From Anadara kagoshimensis (taxonomy: Eukaryota > Mollusca > Bivalvia > Arcoida > Arcidae): a DNA stretch of 64,000 nucleotides. Location of the stretch: contig CM037874.1 in NCBI GenBank assembly GCA_021292105.1, positions 34,584,185 to 34,648,184 on the forward strand, given 5' to 3'. The notes under the pieces were generated by a model, which worked only from the letters and a program-made list of their open reading frames with translations, was not told the origin of the DNA and did not search any database. Below, piece after piece: positions 34,730-46,968 of this stretch. The translations under genes and the position numbers were made by a program. The stretch's first letter is position 1, and each line of letters starts with the position of its first letter.

Positions 34730-35938
34730 TCACGTTTTAATTAATTTTCTGATTTCATTATAAATTCTCCAAACTCTTCTCAACTGATTAGTGTCTTTAA
34801 AACCGTGAGATGTAATAACGTTTATAAAACCTTTTTCAGAGGGTTTGATTTTTTTAACCCGAAACTCATTATTTCCTAATAATTCAATTTTTAATTTATG
34901 TGCAACAATGCCTAAATATACATCGTCTAACCGAAATAGTTGTGTGTATTGAATTGCTATCTGCATATCAGTAATGACATCCAAAGACATAACGTATGAA
35001 CCTGCGTTTATAAATGATGGGTAATTTTTAAAAGGATATTCTAAACGGGAAACGTACCATTTTAATTTCGGATTCCGAACTGGTAATGGAATCCGATAAA
35101 CATTCCCCATGAATAAATGTTTCACTTCCTCCTTTGATAATTGTTTTAAATTTTTAACAAGATTTTCAGGCGATACAAAGTAATCGTCATCCACAAATAA
35201 GACGAAGGTAGCCTGTTTACAATAGGTGATTATCCAGTTCAAAGCCCCGATAGCTTTCAAAGTGTTGTTATAATAATCATCATAAAAATCGTATTGTACC
35301 ACATCATTGTATCTTTTAAACTCCATGTTTGTATTTGATTCCACCGCCTTACTCTTTGATAACCCAACAACAAAAATCCGTCTTACAATAAAGTCGTCTA
35401 CGATAAGCTCTTTTCCCCATGTTTCTCTTATAACTCTTCGCCGTTCTAAATTCTGCGCAGCCGATTTAACCACAAATAAAATTAATTTGGATGCGTTTGA
35501 TTCTAAGTTACACTTTTTATCACAATTTTTTATCACTTTATTCTTAAAAGTGTTAATTGGTTTATGAAATACTTTTCCTTCACTTTTGATATCTTTCACT
35601 AATTTAACCATATCAACATTTAACGGATAATTGAAATTGGCAAGGTTTCCCTCCTGCTTTTCGATTCCTTTCTCCTTTTTAAATTTGTTTTGAATTTTGA
35701 TCGGAATAGCCGCTGTTGTGACACGAGTTTCTGCACTTTGCTGTGTAAAATTTTTCACTGTTACGTTTTCGGGAATATTCAGAAGATTTTCCTGCTTGCA
35801 AGTACATTCAGTTGCACGAAATTGTCTAGAAAGTTCAATTTTCAAATTTAAATATACTATCGTGATTCCAATTAAAAACCATATCCATTTTAAATAATCT
35901 TTGGATTTGCATTTGAATATATATCGAATATTCCGCAT
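34730..35938 (-). CDS. GT31 beta-1,3-glycosyltransferase (brainiac-like), copy 4
   Basis: Encodes 402 residues in a single exon, with all GT31 motifs intact. It has the longer KSKDYLKWIWFLIG anchor of copy 1, so by N-terminus and leader it groups with copy 1, although the C-terminal half (RIPLPVRNPKLKW, QLRRVWRIYNEIRKLIKT) matches copies 2 and 5. This mosaic suggests gene conversion or recombination between subgroups. It has a private change NMEFKRY for NMECKRY, which removes a cysteine conserved in the other five copies, and VDDFIVRR for VDEFIVRR. Predicted Golgi type II membrane enzyme; acceptor unknown. Confidence 0.95.
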   Translation of the reverse strand: MRNIRYIFKCKSKDYLKWIWFLIGITIVYLNLKIELSRQFRATECTCKQENLLNIPENVTVKNFTQQSAETRVTTAAIPIKIQNKFKKEKGIEKQEGNLANFNYPLNVDMVKLVKDIKSEGKVFHKPINTFKNKVIKNCDKKCNLESNASKLILFVVKSAAQNLERRRVIRETWGKELIVDDFIVRRIFVVGLSKSKAVESNTNMEFKRYNDVVQYDFYDDYYNNTLKAIGALNWIITYCKQATFVLFVDDDYFVSPENLVKNLKQLSKEEVKHLFMGNVYRIPLPVRNPKLKWYVSRLEYPFKNYPSFINAGSYVMSLDVITDMQIAIQYTQLFRLDDVYLGIVAHKLKIELLGNNEFRVKKIKPSEKGFINVITSHGFKDTNQLRRVWRIYNEIRKLIKT

Positions 35939-36025
35939 TTTACATGTGTGTTAATAAGTTAACTCAGCTGTTTGTCAGCAACTGCACTTATACAACATAC
36001 ACGTAATTCTAATTTCTTATATAGG
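35939..36025 (-). promoter_or_regulatory. TATA promoter and 5' leader of copy 4
   Basis: CCTATATAAG-type box on the minus strand at 36025-36016. The leader with ttaataagttaactcag resembles copy 1. Confidence 0.7.
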
Positions 36026-36234
36026 CAAACAACATTGACCTAAAATCAGAATATTCATAGAGGATGATCTACCCTATACATGGGTAGTGTTAGGATTTGC
36101 ATTTGATTCATAAACAGTACATGATAGACAAAATAAATACATGTTTTCCCTATACATAAATGTAATGGTCTATACTAAATATTTAAATTAAAGGTCAAGC
36201 AGACAGCTCAATGTTTTTTGCTTAAACAAACATA
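36020..36234. repeat. Promoter-associated MITE (family M), copy 4
   Basis: Ends tataggcaaacaacattgac and aggtcaagcagacagctcaa. Confidence 0.7.
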
Positions 36235-36330
36235 TTAAGTTACACAGGTAAATGTAATCAATAGCCACTGATATTTGTCATATGTTATAAATAATGCACA
36301 AACTTTAAAGAAAGCCCATTAGGGTCATCA

Positions 36331-37340
36331 ATAAATAAAAAAATACAAGGGGTAAAAATGCAAATAAATGCAGTATAATGCAAAAAATAAACAACGTGAA
36401 AGAAAGGGGTTGAAACCCGAATTATTAAAAGTGTAATTACTGAAGTATTTATAACATGACAACAATCAGAAAATTCAAAAATTTCAAATTCGAAAAAAGG
36501 CGTAATAACACGAATAAACCCGAAGTAAAGGCTTTATAAAAGAGTAATTTCGCAAATAAATGCGCAACAATGTAAACGAAAGGCGTCAAATGTGACAGAA
36601 ATGCGTTACAAACACGACAGAAAGGGTTAAGAAAACACAACAGAAAGACGTCATAACACCAAAATGTCGTTAAAGTGCAAAATAGTTTAACATTTAAAAT
36701 TTAACGTTATAACACGAAAAAATACGTTATAGCACGAAAGAATTGAGTTATAACGTAAACATGCGTTATAGCGCGAAAGAATTTAATCATAAAGCGAGAC
36801 AATAAAATGCGTGATAACAAGGAAGAAAAGATCTATCGTTTGAAAGAAATGCATTATAACGCATAAAGACGCTATAACGCAAAAGAAATGTAAAACAACT
36901 CGAATAAAGGTGTAGCAACGCAAATTAAGTAATGGTAATGCGTTATTACCGTTTTAATTTGCTTTGTGATGCATTTTTTTCGCTTGATAGCGGGATTTTT
37001 TTCTTTCCGCTTTTCTTTTTCACTATTACCCTTTTGAGCTATTACGCTTTTCTTTCAGCTTTTAATATACGTTACTGTGCATTATTTTCGTTAGCGTTAT
37101 TGCGGCTTTCCTTCGCGTTATTGTGCCTTTTGTTCGCCTTATTGAGCATTTCTTTCGCGTTATAACACCTTCCACTCCAATTATCAAGCCTTTTAAGTCG
37201 CGTTATTACACCTTTCGTTCTCGTTATTACGCCTTTTATTCGCGTTATAACACTCGTCGTTCTCGTTATTTCACCCTTCAATTCGCGTTATAACACCTTA
37301 CGTTCGCACAATCGCATTATTTCGTTTTTTATTGTTTTAA
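36331..37340. repeat. Foldback-like element, copy 4
   Basis: The most complete copy, about 1 kb. The left arm is gaaagaaatgcgttataacg-like, the turn-over is near 36925, and the right arm includes cgttattgcggctttccttcg and cgcgttataacaccttcc. Confidence 0.65.
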
Positions 37341-37694
37341 CAGCATGAAACTAATAGTCTACCGTAGTTGTACCTGCATCACGTAATGCATGTACACTTA
37401 TCTGCTGGATCTTTCATTCCCACGGTACAGGTTATATACACAACATACATTTTATAACACCGACAACTTAATATAAAATTGTAATTTAAAGCTGATTTTT
37501 ATTATGATAAATTGAACTAGTTGTTTTGAAAAAAACAAACAAAATAAGTTTGTATCAGTTTAATAATGTGAAAAGACATTTTTATAACGGATTTTGGTAC
37601 TTTAGTTTGAATGTAATTTTTTATGTTGGGTGAATTATGTAAATACAGTTAGAAGTCCATTATAGAAGCATTTAAGGACTTTTGGTACAACATA
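37341..37694. other. Unit-conserved spacer, no gene
   Basis: As 7531-7904, with the E-box palindrome mutated to gcatcacgtaatgc. Confidence 0.5.
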
Positions 37695-38780
37695 ATAAAA
37701 TACTCAAAACTATAAGATCACAATTCAAAAGTAAAAACTTTGAATACTGCCAAGTTAAGTTGAAAACGTGAACAACTACACCTGAAAAGGACCAGGTGCT
37801 TTGGAAAGGTAAGCACCTCCTGTAAAGCCAGCTGCATCCGCCACGTGTGAAATTGAAAATGAAAAGGAAGGGAGGAGAATTTTGGACACAGAGACATCAA
37901 AAACAAACATACTATCCAATGTCCACATCACAATCCAAAAAGAAGCAAAGGAAAAACTTTGGAACTGACAAGTAAGTTAGACAGGTCTTCCACCTGGTCG
38001 TCCAGGCTACACCTGTCAGGCGTTAAATCAAGATTGTGTGAAAGGAATATGACACAATTAGACGTCAAATATATCCAGGAAAATCCTGGAAATCAGACAT
38101 CAAACTTATCAACAATACTGTGATGGCGGCCATAAAACGTTTTGAGGGCCTTGATAAGCCTAGCATGTAATATTTAAATACAACATTGTTATAATGGTCA
38201 TAGAACTCTTTGAATACACTAGGTTAACACTTTCTTGTAAGCAGCATGCTCCGTTATATGAAAATTTTCTAGTGGGAATTAGCTCTACCATAGCGTATTA
38301 AATGTAAAAAATACACCATAAGCAGGTATATTACTGGACAGAAAAGAAATTAAAGCTGAAAAAATTGATATCATCGCGTTCGTCATATTGATTTAATTGT
38401 CGTCTTTGTGGAGCTTCGTTTGAAGTATGAAGGTCTAAATCTGTACAGAACTTGAAGACACAGTCCTATCCTTTAAACTCACTACGGTAGATGATATTCA
38501 CATTGTCTTTCAATATTTAGGATTATTTAGAGACAGAACGTCAATTATATTTCAAAGGTACGAATATGCCAACACTAATGTCATTCAAAATTGCTTTGTT
38601 ATTTAAGGTATCCCATTTTATATCTAATTTTTTCAAAACACTTTTAAACTCAAGTTTGATAAAATATTAAGACAAACACTCCCTACTAATAGGTTGATGG
38701 ATTATATCATACACTAATCTTAGTATTCGCTTGCATTGCATGTAATTACTTGATACCATGGGGATGGTTGACGTTAACCC
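37695..38780 (+). repeat. Dispersed repeat X, long form
   Basis: Begins as the other copies but continues past caccataagcaggtatatta into about 400 bp (gtctttcaatatttaggatt, ctactaataggttgatgg) shared only with 60130-60545. It ends at a C-run. The longer form suggests that the copies elsewhere are truncated. No coding capacity is seen. Confidence 0.6.
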
Positions 38781-39616
38781 CCCCCCCAGACACACAAACA
38801 CACACATACGCACACGAACACTCTCTTCTCTCACACACACACACACACACCGTAAAGCTCTACGGAAGTGGGTTAGTCCTGATTATAAGCATTATAGGAA
38901 TATTATTTTATAGGAAAATGGGGATATCTGCTGGTGGCTGGTGCCCCGAGGATAACACAAACTCAGTAGGCAATAATTTCGTATTATTCTCAGTAATATA
39001 CTATAATTTTCTAAATTTCCTACAAGTTGAAATTTCTCAAAAACCAAGGTATACTACCTCAAAATATTTCCTTAGCTTAATTTGGTAAAGTATATTTTGG
39101 TCCTTTGGGTAGTTTTTCAACATCTTCAAGATAATATTGGTTTTATAATTTTGGTTCAAGCACTACTGATGAGGAATTGTATTCCGAAACGGCCGTCAGT
39201 GCTGTAAAATTAAAACTGGTATAATATATAATTTAAAATTTTCTATTATAAACTTTCCTTTCCTATACAGCAATATATTTGTTTTTTCAGCTTAAAGTGC
39301 ATGTTTCGCGTACGCTTTGGTAGTTCTCGTTCTTACTACGATATTTTATACAATCAAACCTGTCTATAAAATTCACTTAAGGGAGACTTTACATACAGGT
39401 TCACATATGAATAAAGAACAATTGGGATATAATTCTACTGGTCTTTATAAGCAGGTGATCCTTTTATAGAGGTGGCCTTTAGGGCAGGTTGGACTTTACA
39501 ACGAAGCAAGCTTCTTTTGAATAAAGCAAACTTGCAAGCCTAGGTTCGTCTTCGTTTTCCGAGATGTAGCGAGGGACCAAGAAGACCTGTTGAAGCAGTA
39601 TTTTTTCGTTATCTAA
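38781..39616. other. Unit-4-specific insert, no gene
   Basis: Starts with a C-run and imperfect CA repeats (38785-38851). A 112-codon ORF across the CA repeat is incidental. A minus-strand copy of the repeat at 51201 lies at 39160-39226. Confidence 0.5.
39160..39226 (-). repeat. Dispersed short repeat (GACGGCCGTTTCGG type)
   Basis: Reverse complement of ttataccagttttaatttta, cagcactgacggccgtttcg, gaatacaattcctcatcag. Also at 51201-51260, and in part in the 3' flank of each glycosyltransferase gene. Confidence 0.7.
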
Positions 39617-39996
39617 GTGTTAAACTTTCGACAGGTTCGCACTGTAGACTCGTTTGTATTCATTCTTCTTGCTAAACGTTAACTAATATTGTATACATAC
39701 ATGCTCATAAGTAATTGAATGTTGATGAATTATTTAGTATTTTAAACAAATATGTTTAAATAAAAACACTTATAAGTATACCGCACGTCCTTAATTTTTT
39801 TTTAATTGAAAACTTAATTGAGTTTAACATATCGATTAAAAAAATTACAGGTATGGCTTATATTCATTTTTCCCATGATGTACCACAAATCCAATCAACT
39901 AGACTTTGATTTTGAGTTATTTATCTTACAATAAACATATTTAAGACAGTTTTTTGCATTATCTGTATAAGTACAGACCTGTTGAACGTTTACCAC
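39617..39996. repeat. ~430-bp inverted-repeat element (diverged)
   Basis: Ends gtgttaaactttcgacagg and cctgttgaacgtttaccac. Confidence 0.55.
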
Positions 39997-40077
39997 AAAA
40001 AATAACAAATATACTTTATATACTTTATTTGTAAAAAAGCATTTGTATGCTTACTGCAATAAAGATATTAAATAATG

Positions 40078-40267
40078 TGAGCAAACAACATTGACCTGCC
40101 TGTTTAATCTTTGATTTATTCAATTTATTATGGACCAGTACATTTATACATAGGGAACACATGTGTTTATTTCATCTATATTAAGGCAAATATAACCATG
40201 TAATGAATTGATCGTCGTATATGAATAGTTTTAATAAAATGTCATGCGGGTAAGTCTATGTTGTTTC
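40078..40267. repeat. MITE family M, second copy in unit 4
   Basis: Left end gagcaaacaacattgacctg; right end gtctatgttgtttccct. Confidence 0.65.
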
Positions 40268-42340
40268 CCTACAGCAGTATTTCGTTGCTTTGAATATCAA
40301 TTTAAATATAAAATATCGATTAAATGATATTTGATCTCGAAAACATAAAAAATGTCTATAAGGTAAACAATTGTTTATTAAACAGAAAGCTCTCATTTAC
40401 ATTTTATCTATTTGTCAATCAAAATTTGATTCGTATATTAGAAATAATCAACGGCAATAACTTGATTAAAAACTATATTAATTCTCCATATACAATACAT
40501 CCCTCGGAAAAGAACACCTGGAATAGGTTTCACAATCATTGCTTAACCATGATTATTATTAGCTAAAATATGGCAAATTTTGACAATATTTTTGGTTCTA
40601 CCAATACAAAGTTTCATCAAAATAAATAAGCTTCAATGTGATCATCAATATGACTATTAAATTTTATGTATTTTTTCAACTAGCTGTTTCAGTATTTTTA
40701 TTTTAAAACCAGATATTTAGGAAAATCTTTGCAAAGAATTGATTATGAAATTGGAAATGGTTTAAAATTAATAAACATGTTTTGCTCTTGCTAAATGTTT
40801 TCTTTGATTTTTTTTTTCATTACCGTCTCATTATTCCATTTTTTAAATTTCAATTGTCATCTTTTTTATCTTTTTATTATTGTGATATATCAATGGACGA
40901 GTTTTGTTTCTAAAAGCGCTCAATTACGGATCAGCGTCTCTCACCGTCAAGGCTCGAACCCCACTCGGGACAAACCCTATTGTTAGTACTTCAGTACACT
41001 TTCCGAATGTCGACATGGTTTTCTAAAGCACACCGGTTTCCCCAAGCGCGTCTGTGTGTGCGTGCGCTTGTGTGTGTACGTTAACTCCTGAATCTACTTA
41101 AGGTCTAGGTATCTATTTCTTAAATAATTCATGATTTTCTGTCCCATCTGTCTTGCTTATATTTTTTTATTATCTAAATGAAAGATTTAAATTCAGAAAA
41201 TTCAAAAAATTGACGCATGATCTCATTACATATAATTTTTAACCACTAGCACCATGAGTACGGTCCACCGCGTACGTTCGAATCCCATGAGATGATTGAC
41301 ATTGCATTCATGAAATTGATATGATAAGGATATTTAATTTCAGGCCACATCGAATTTATTTTTAGTTCTACGATTTAAAACAAAAAATATTTGAGGCTAG
41401 CGAACGATTAAAACTTCGAGATTTTTTAAAAAGCAAAAGTATTGTTCATACAATTCATAACTCACAAAAGCTCGAATATAATTATGTTGATTTTTCAAAT
41501 TCCAATGTAATAATAAGAAATAAAAAATTAATATCAAGGTCCTAATATCACAGTCGTAGTGGCGAAATACGTCGATCACAAAATCCGCTGAATCGTTAAC
41601 GCACGCTGTCGTCCCCAACAGAATTTATGTTGAAAAATTATATTTCATGTACACGAAAAATGAACCAGACATGTCATGCGGAAATTTTACCTAACATTTT
41701 TACATGAAAAACGATTTGATATTGATAATAATTTTGTATTGTGTTACAGGCAGGCGAACTACAAATTAGTTTGGCATGTCCTTAAATATCACACGGATTA
41801 ATGTGTATATTTAGTCTGAAAGCACATTCAAATGGGGATTCAGAATTAATTAATAATTTAAATTAATTTTGTATTTCCACTGATACACAATTGTCATAAA
41901 TCATATTTTTAAAAATATATAATTATTTTACCATTATATCGATAATTTAAAATAAAAAGCATATTGGCACTAGATTTTATATTTTAAAAACGCTTACAAA
42001 TACATACGATTACAAACATTGTTTTCATTATATATATATTTCTTATCTATAAAAGCCAGTAGAATTTTATCCTAATTGCTCATTTAACACCTTTATATTA
42101 GGAACATCTGTCCAATAAGCCCATTTCACTGGTTAACCTTTATACAAATCTTTGACTGTAGAATGTTTGGAAGATTTTTTATATATGAAGTCATTCCCCA
42201 TCACCATGTAGAGTTTTGAAAGAAATATAAATAAATGAAAAAGACGCTGTAGATTGAATCGATGCTCCGATTAAGATGAAGACTTCCTCACTACTCAAGA
42301 GTGTTTTCTGTATTTTAGTAATGATACAGAAATGGAAAGA
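40268..42340. other. Unit-conserved spacer, diverged, no gene
   Basis: Homologous to 9156-11206 but with many substitutions and small indels. No ORF is conserved between units here, which argues against a hidden gene. Confidence 0.6.
40921..41085 (+). repeat. Truncated SINE remnant
   Basis: Box-B-like aaggctcgaaccccactcgg, then caccggtttccccaagcgcg. Less decayed at its 5' end than the unit 1-3 copies. Confidence 0.6.
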
Positions 42341-42366
42341 TTGATTGATTGATTGATTGATTGATT
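42341..42366. repeat. Short (TTGA)n
   Basis: Six repeats at the site of the expanded tract in units 1-3, probably close to the ancestral length. Confidence 0.9.
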
Positions 42367-42394
42367 AAATTATTGTGGATTTTAAATGTTCTGA

Positions 42395-42630
42395 ACAGGC
42401 AGTGACTATTCTTCTGCAAAGCATTCGACATTTAGAAATGACAGCCACGGGGTCCTTCGTAAAAAACATGAAATAACGTTGTCCAGTGTCATGATAGGCG
42501 TGACATGCATAAGAACTTTCCCTGCACTTTGCCCTTAGTGAACTACAAAGGTAAAGATTTTTGTCAGTTCATCTTTAGCTGGTAAAATACCAGTGAAATA
42601 TTTTTCGATGAGACCTACAATTTCGTTCAA
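42395..42630 (+). repeat. Headless V-type SINE
   Basis: Copy of 11307-11550, diverged. Confidence 0.7.
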
Positions 42631-42916
42631 TAAATGAATAAACTCGTATATGATCAAGCAATCGATTAAAATGGCACAGTAAGGGTCGATCATTCCCAGG
42701 TTTTAACCACTATGGTTAACAGCGACATCTGACCTCTATAACATAAATTAAGGAAATGATGTAAGACCTAAATCGAAAGTTTAGCGCTTGCACTGGTGAA
42801 AAAAAGTCAACGCTCGGCTATTGAGATATAGATAATTAGCGACCAGAAAACTGCCGAGAGGTACATGATAACTGTTGAGATATGGGTAACGATGAGTCAA
42901 AATGAGTTGAGTAATT

Positions 42917-43120
42917 GGTGTTCAACGTCCCAGTCAAAATTATCTCACTTATTGAGACGTCGACTATAGGAAAAGATGCAGAAAGTAGGTTTTTGCCCAA
43001 AAGAACCGTGCCTTTCATTTTGTTTTGCCAAGTGCTTGGCGAAAGAAAAACCACTACCCACTTTTTGAAATCTTGGATAAGATCCAGTAATGGTTCGAAT
43101 CGACGACATCCGAGCAAAAA
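42917..43120 (-). repeat. V-type SINE, minus strand
   Basis: This version lacks the middle cacgcctaccatgacacgtg segment of the unit 1-3 copies but keeps aagtgcttggcgaaagaaa and a box-B-like tggttcgaatcgac. It resembles the fragment at 2391. Confidence 0.7.
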
Positions 43121-44381
43121 TGGCTATTTCTTAGGCACTAATTCGTTAGTTTAGTGTTGAACTTTATGTTCTTTTAAATACATTTATGGAATTGTTTGTA
43201 TTTTGATTATAGGATAATAGACCGTGTATAAACAAGGGCTACACTAAGAAGAAGACCAAGGTTTAAGAGACGATCAAAAATCTATTTGAAACAATCAATT
43301 AGTATTTATTTAACAATAATACACTAACTATACCCTTTTGAAATCGTTTCCTCAACAAAACACCTACAAAACGACGTCGGGGGTGTCTCTTAGGTCTTTA
43401 TTGAAGTAACAGCTAAACAAATAAAATACATGTACTGGTTAACCACGAAACATGTAATTTTTTCCCCTTTATTCTTTTTATATGAAATAACACCTGTTTA
43501 AACTAAAACTGTCAGTGCTTCCCACCTCTAAAATAGCTAAAAAGTCTAACACTGTGCTAAAGAAAAAAATGTCGGCGAAATTCGGTTACCGAGTACCCGA
43601 GTTACAGTATGGATAACTAGTGACCGGATACAGATACCGATATATAGAGTAATAAGTCTATTATGAGTAACTATTGTGGACAGGGAAATTTCACCCAAGA
43701 GGTTACATATTCTAGCCGAGACTATGACAGATATATTCAACCTCGAGGGATTTTCCTATCCTACAAGGATAATTGATTCTTTTTCTTCCATTTTGATGAC
43801 AATTTTTGGTTTCAAAAATAAGTAACATCGGTATCGACGCCATTTTTGCAAATTTAACTGATATTTTAACGTTTTACATAAAAATAAATGAACCTAGTTT
43901 TGGTTTATACAAACCGTATGAACTAAAAAGAACATTTATTTATTAAAATCTCCTAACATAAACATATAAAACGCAATGAAAAATTCTAAATTTTTGTGAC
44001 TCAAGTGTAATTTTTCCGGAAGACGAAGTTATGTCCGCACGTGTAGATGACGATAAGCACGTGGAGTTGAGGATACACACGTGGAGGTGAAGATAGAAAT
44101 GTCTACCATCATTTCCACAAATGGAAATCTTTATCGCAAACATAGGAAGATGGAAGATAGAGAATTCAACCTTCGTTTTTTCAAGCGGAAGAAAGGGTAA
44201 AACTAACATTAGCTGCTCGTTCTGTACTAATTCGTTAGCTCATTGAAGTTTTGCACTTTCGTCAGGACTTTACTATAGTTGTTTAACTATCATCTAATAA
44301 CAACATAATGGTTATTGGTTTGACCCAAAATCACTTTTCTATCAAGATTAATATGTTTTCTTCCTTCCTGGTGTAATTTTG
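43121..44381. other. Unit-conserved spacer with hairpin
   Basis: Homologous to 12081-13330. Hairpin at 43666-43777. No gene. Confidence 0.55.
43666..43777. repeat. Hairpin-forming inverted repeat
   Basis: Arms around cagggaaatttcacccaaga and gggattttcctatcctac, with loop near agccgagactatgac. Confidence 0.6.
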
Positions 44382-44630
44382 GCTACACCACAGTTAGTAT
44401 AGTGCTCATTTCGTATGGGGGATATCATGGGACCGAACCTAGGTCGTTTCTGACCAAGAGTTAAAAAATGTCCAACCACGCGGTATTAAGAAATAAATGT
44501 TACGGGGTCCTTTCGATTAGACATGAAAACGACAGAAACAATTTCTATTACTTCACCTATAGCTGGTGACGGCTCCATATAGTTAAATTTTCTTGACTGG
44601 GATTTTAAACCCCATTCAATCAGTCATTAT
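44382..44630 (+). repeat. tRNA-headed V-type SINE, head damaged
   Basis: Six bases are missing from the box-A region (ggctacaccacagttag) and box B is mutated (gggaccgaacct). Tail intact. Confidence 0.75.
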
Positions 44631-44658
44631 TGCATTTTGTTTTATTTTTGACATACAA

Positions 44659-44853
44659 TACAGACCTGTCGAAAGTTTCACTCTGAGGATACGATGCTTG
44701 GCTGAGAGTGATTGAGGTATGGATACCAAATTGCCAAAAAATGGATATCAACTGCCAAAAAGCTATCAAGCTATCAAGCTATCAAACGAAAGGTCGACAT
44801 GAGCTGACACTTCAAATTCGATACCTATGTGTTAAACTTTCGACAGGTCTGTA
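44659..44853. repeat. 186-bp MITE
   Basis: TIRs tacagacctgtcgaaagttt and aaactttcgacaggtctgta. An extra ctatcaag repeat inside makes it slightly longer. Confidence 0.85.
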
Positions 44854-44858
44854 CAGTA

Positions 44859-46619
44859 CATGTAGTTTATAGTGTCATGAAATATATTGCTAACAAAACG
44901 GAGGAATGTCCAATATCACCAATGGGTTGGGTATAGATGTTGTCACCGATGTAGTTTATAGCGTCATGAAATATATTCCTAACAAAACGGAGGAATTTTC
45001 AATATCACCAATGGGTTGGGTATAGATGTTGTCACCCATGCAGTTTATAGCGTTATGAAATATATTGCAAACAAAACGGAGGAATTTTCAATATCACCAA
45101 TGGGTTGGGTATAGATGTTGTCACCCATGCAGTTTATAGCGTTATGAAATATATTGCCAACAAAACGGAGGAATTTCCAATATTACCAGTGGGTTGTGTA
45201 TAGATTTTGTTACCCATGTAGTTTATAGCGTCATGAAATATATTGCTAACAAAACGGAGGAATGTCCAATATCACCAATGGGTTGGGTATAGATGTTGTC
45301 ACCCATGTAGTTTATAGCGTCATGAAATATATTGCTAACAAAACGGAGGAATGTCCAATATCACCAATGGGTTGGGTATAGATGTTGTCACCCATGTAGT
45401 TTATAGCGTCATGAAATATATTGCTAACAAAACGGAGGAATGTCCAATATCATCAATGGGTTGGATATAGATATTGTCACCCATTTAATTTATAGCGTCG
45501 TTAAATATATTGCTAACAAAACGGAGGAATGTCCAATATCACCAATGGGTTGGGTATAGATGCTGTCACCCATGTAGTTTATAGCGTCATGAAATATATT
45601 GCTAACAAGACGGAGGAATGTCCAATATCACCAATGGGTTGGGTATAGATGCTGTCACCCATGTAGTTTATAGCGTCATGAAATATATTGCTAACAAAAC
45701 GGAGGAATGTCCAATATAACCAGTGGGATGGGTATAAATGTTGGTACCCATGTAGTTTATAGCGTCATGAATATATTGCTAACAAGACGGAGGAATGTCC
45801 AATATCACCAATGGGTTGGGTATAAATGGTGTCACCCATGTAGTTTATAGCGTCATGAAATATATTGCTAACAAAACGGAGGAATGTCCAATATAACCAG
45901 TGGGATGGGTATAATGTTGTACCCATGTAGTTTATAGCGTCATGAAATATATTGCTAACAATGGAGGACTGTCCAATATCACCAATGGGTTGGGTATAGA
46001 CTGTCACCCATGTAGTTTATAGCGTCATGAAATATATTGCTAACAAAACGGAGGAATGTCCAATATCATCAATGGGTTGGATATAGATATTGTCACCCAT
46101 GTAGTTTATAGCGTCATGAAATATATTGCTAACAAACGGAGGAATGTCCAATATCACCAATGGGTTGGGTATAGATGTGTCACCCATGTAGTTTATAGCG
46201 TCATGAAATATATTGCTAACAAAACGGAGGAATGTCCAATATACCAGTGGGATGGGTATAAATGTTGTACCCATGTAGTTTATAGCGTCATGAATATATT
46301 CTAACAAACGGAGGAATGTCCAATATCACCAATGGTTGGGTATAATGTTGTCACCCATGTAGTTTATAGCGTCATGAAATATATTCTAACAAAACGGAGG
46401 AATGTCCAATATCACCATGGGTTGGGTATAGATGTTGTCACCCATGTAGTTTATAGCGTCATGAAATATATTGCTAACAAAACGGAGGAATGTCCAATAT
46501 CACCAATGGGTTGGGTATAGATGTTGTCACCCATGTAGTTTATAGCGTCATGAAATATATTGTTAACAAAAGGAGGAATGTCCAATATCACCAATGGGTT
46601 AGGTATAGATGTTGTCACC
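44859..46619. repeat. 89-bp minisatellite, about 20 monomers
   Basis: 1761 bp, 19 bp short of 20 full periods. The shortfall is spread as one- to few-base deletions concentrated between about 45770 and 46570, which looks like uncorrected sequencing error. Confidence 0.95.
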
Positions 46620-46968
46620 CATTTTCTAGTTATGTGAAATGAGTAATTTTTGTGTGTCCAATTTTTTGTTGTTCGAACGAAAATTCCATTTTCGTAAGGT
46701 GATAAATTCGTGGTTTTTGCTTAAGGTTTAGGTAATTCCCAATCTATATTACTTATATATTCCTATTTACAAAGGTGCATATAAATATGTGGTTCATGGT
46801 ATGAACTTAAACAGCGAAAATTGTGAAAGAACAAAAATAATGATTTAACAGTTTTATTATAATTACATTTTATACTAGTTTTAATTTTACAGCACTAGAC
46901 CAATTTTTATCTATTTCAATTTCATGGTTTTTTTTAGTAAAAAAAACACTGGTATCAACACAAATGTC
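46620..46968 (-). other. 3' flank of copy 5
   Basis: Poly(A) signal (tttatt on plus) at 46853-46858. The left part carries small deletions like those in the adjacent minisatellite. Confidence 0.6.

Larger units (their letters stand above)
26789..35938 (-). repeat. Tandem duplication unit (gene 3 start to gene 4 start), internally deleted
   Basis: 9,150 bp. At 33115-33122 the sequence jumps from ttatctgaaa (equivalent to 22974) to cgttcgacaggtctgtac (equivalent to about 24340). This removes about 1.4 kb holding the hairpin, the tRNA-headed SINE and all but the right TIR of the 186-bp MITE. Confidence 0.9.

Noticed and set aside
38750..39088. 112-codon ORF over the CA repeat
   Set aside because: It runs through a C-run and a CA microsatellite, and nothing similar exists in other units.
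45765..46520. ORFs of 62-96 codons across the 89-bp minisatellite (also 24457-24705)
   Set aside because: The period is not divisible by three and the frames depend on array length and on small deletions.
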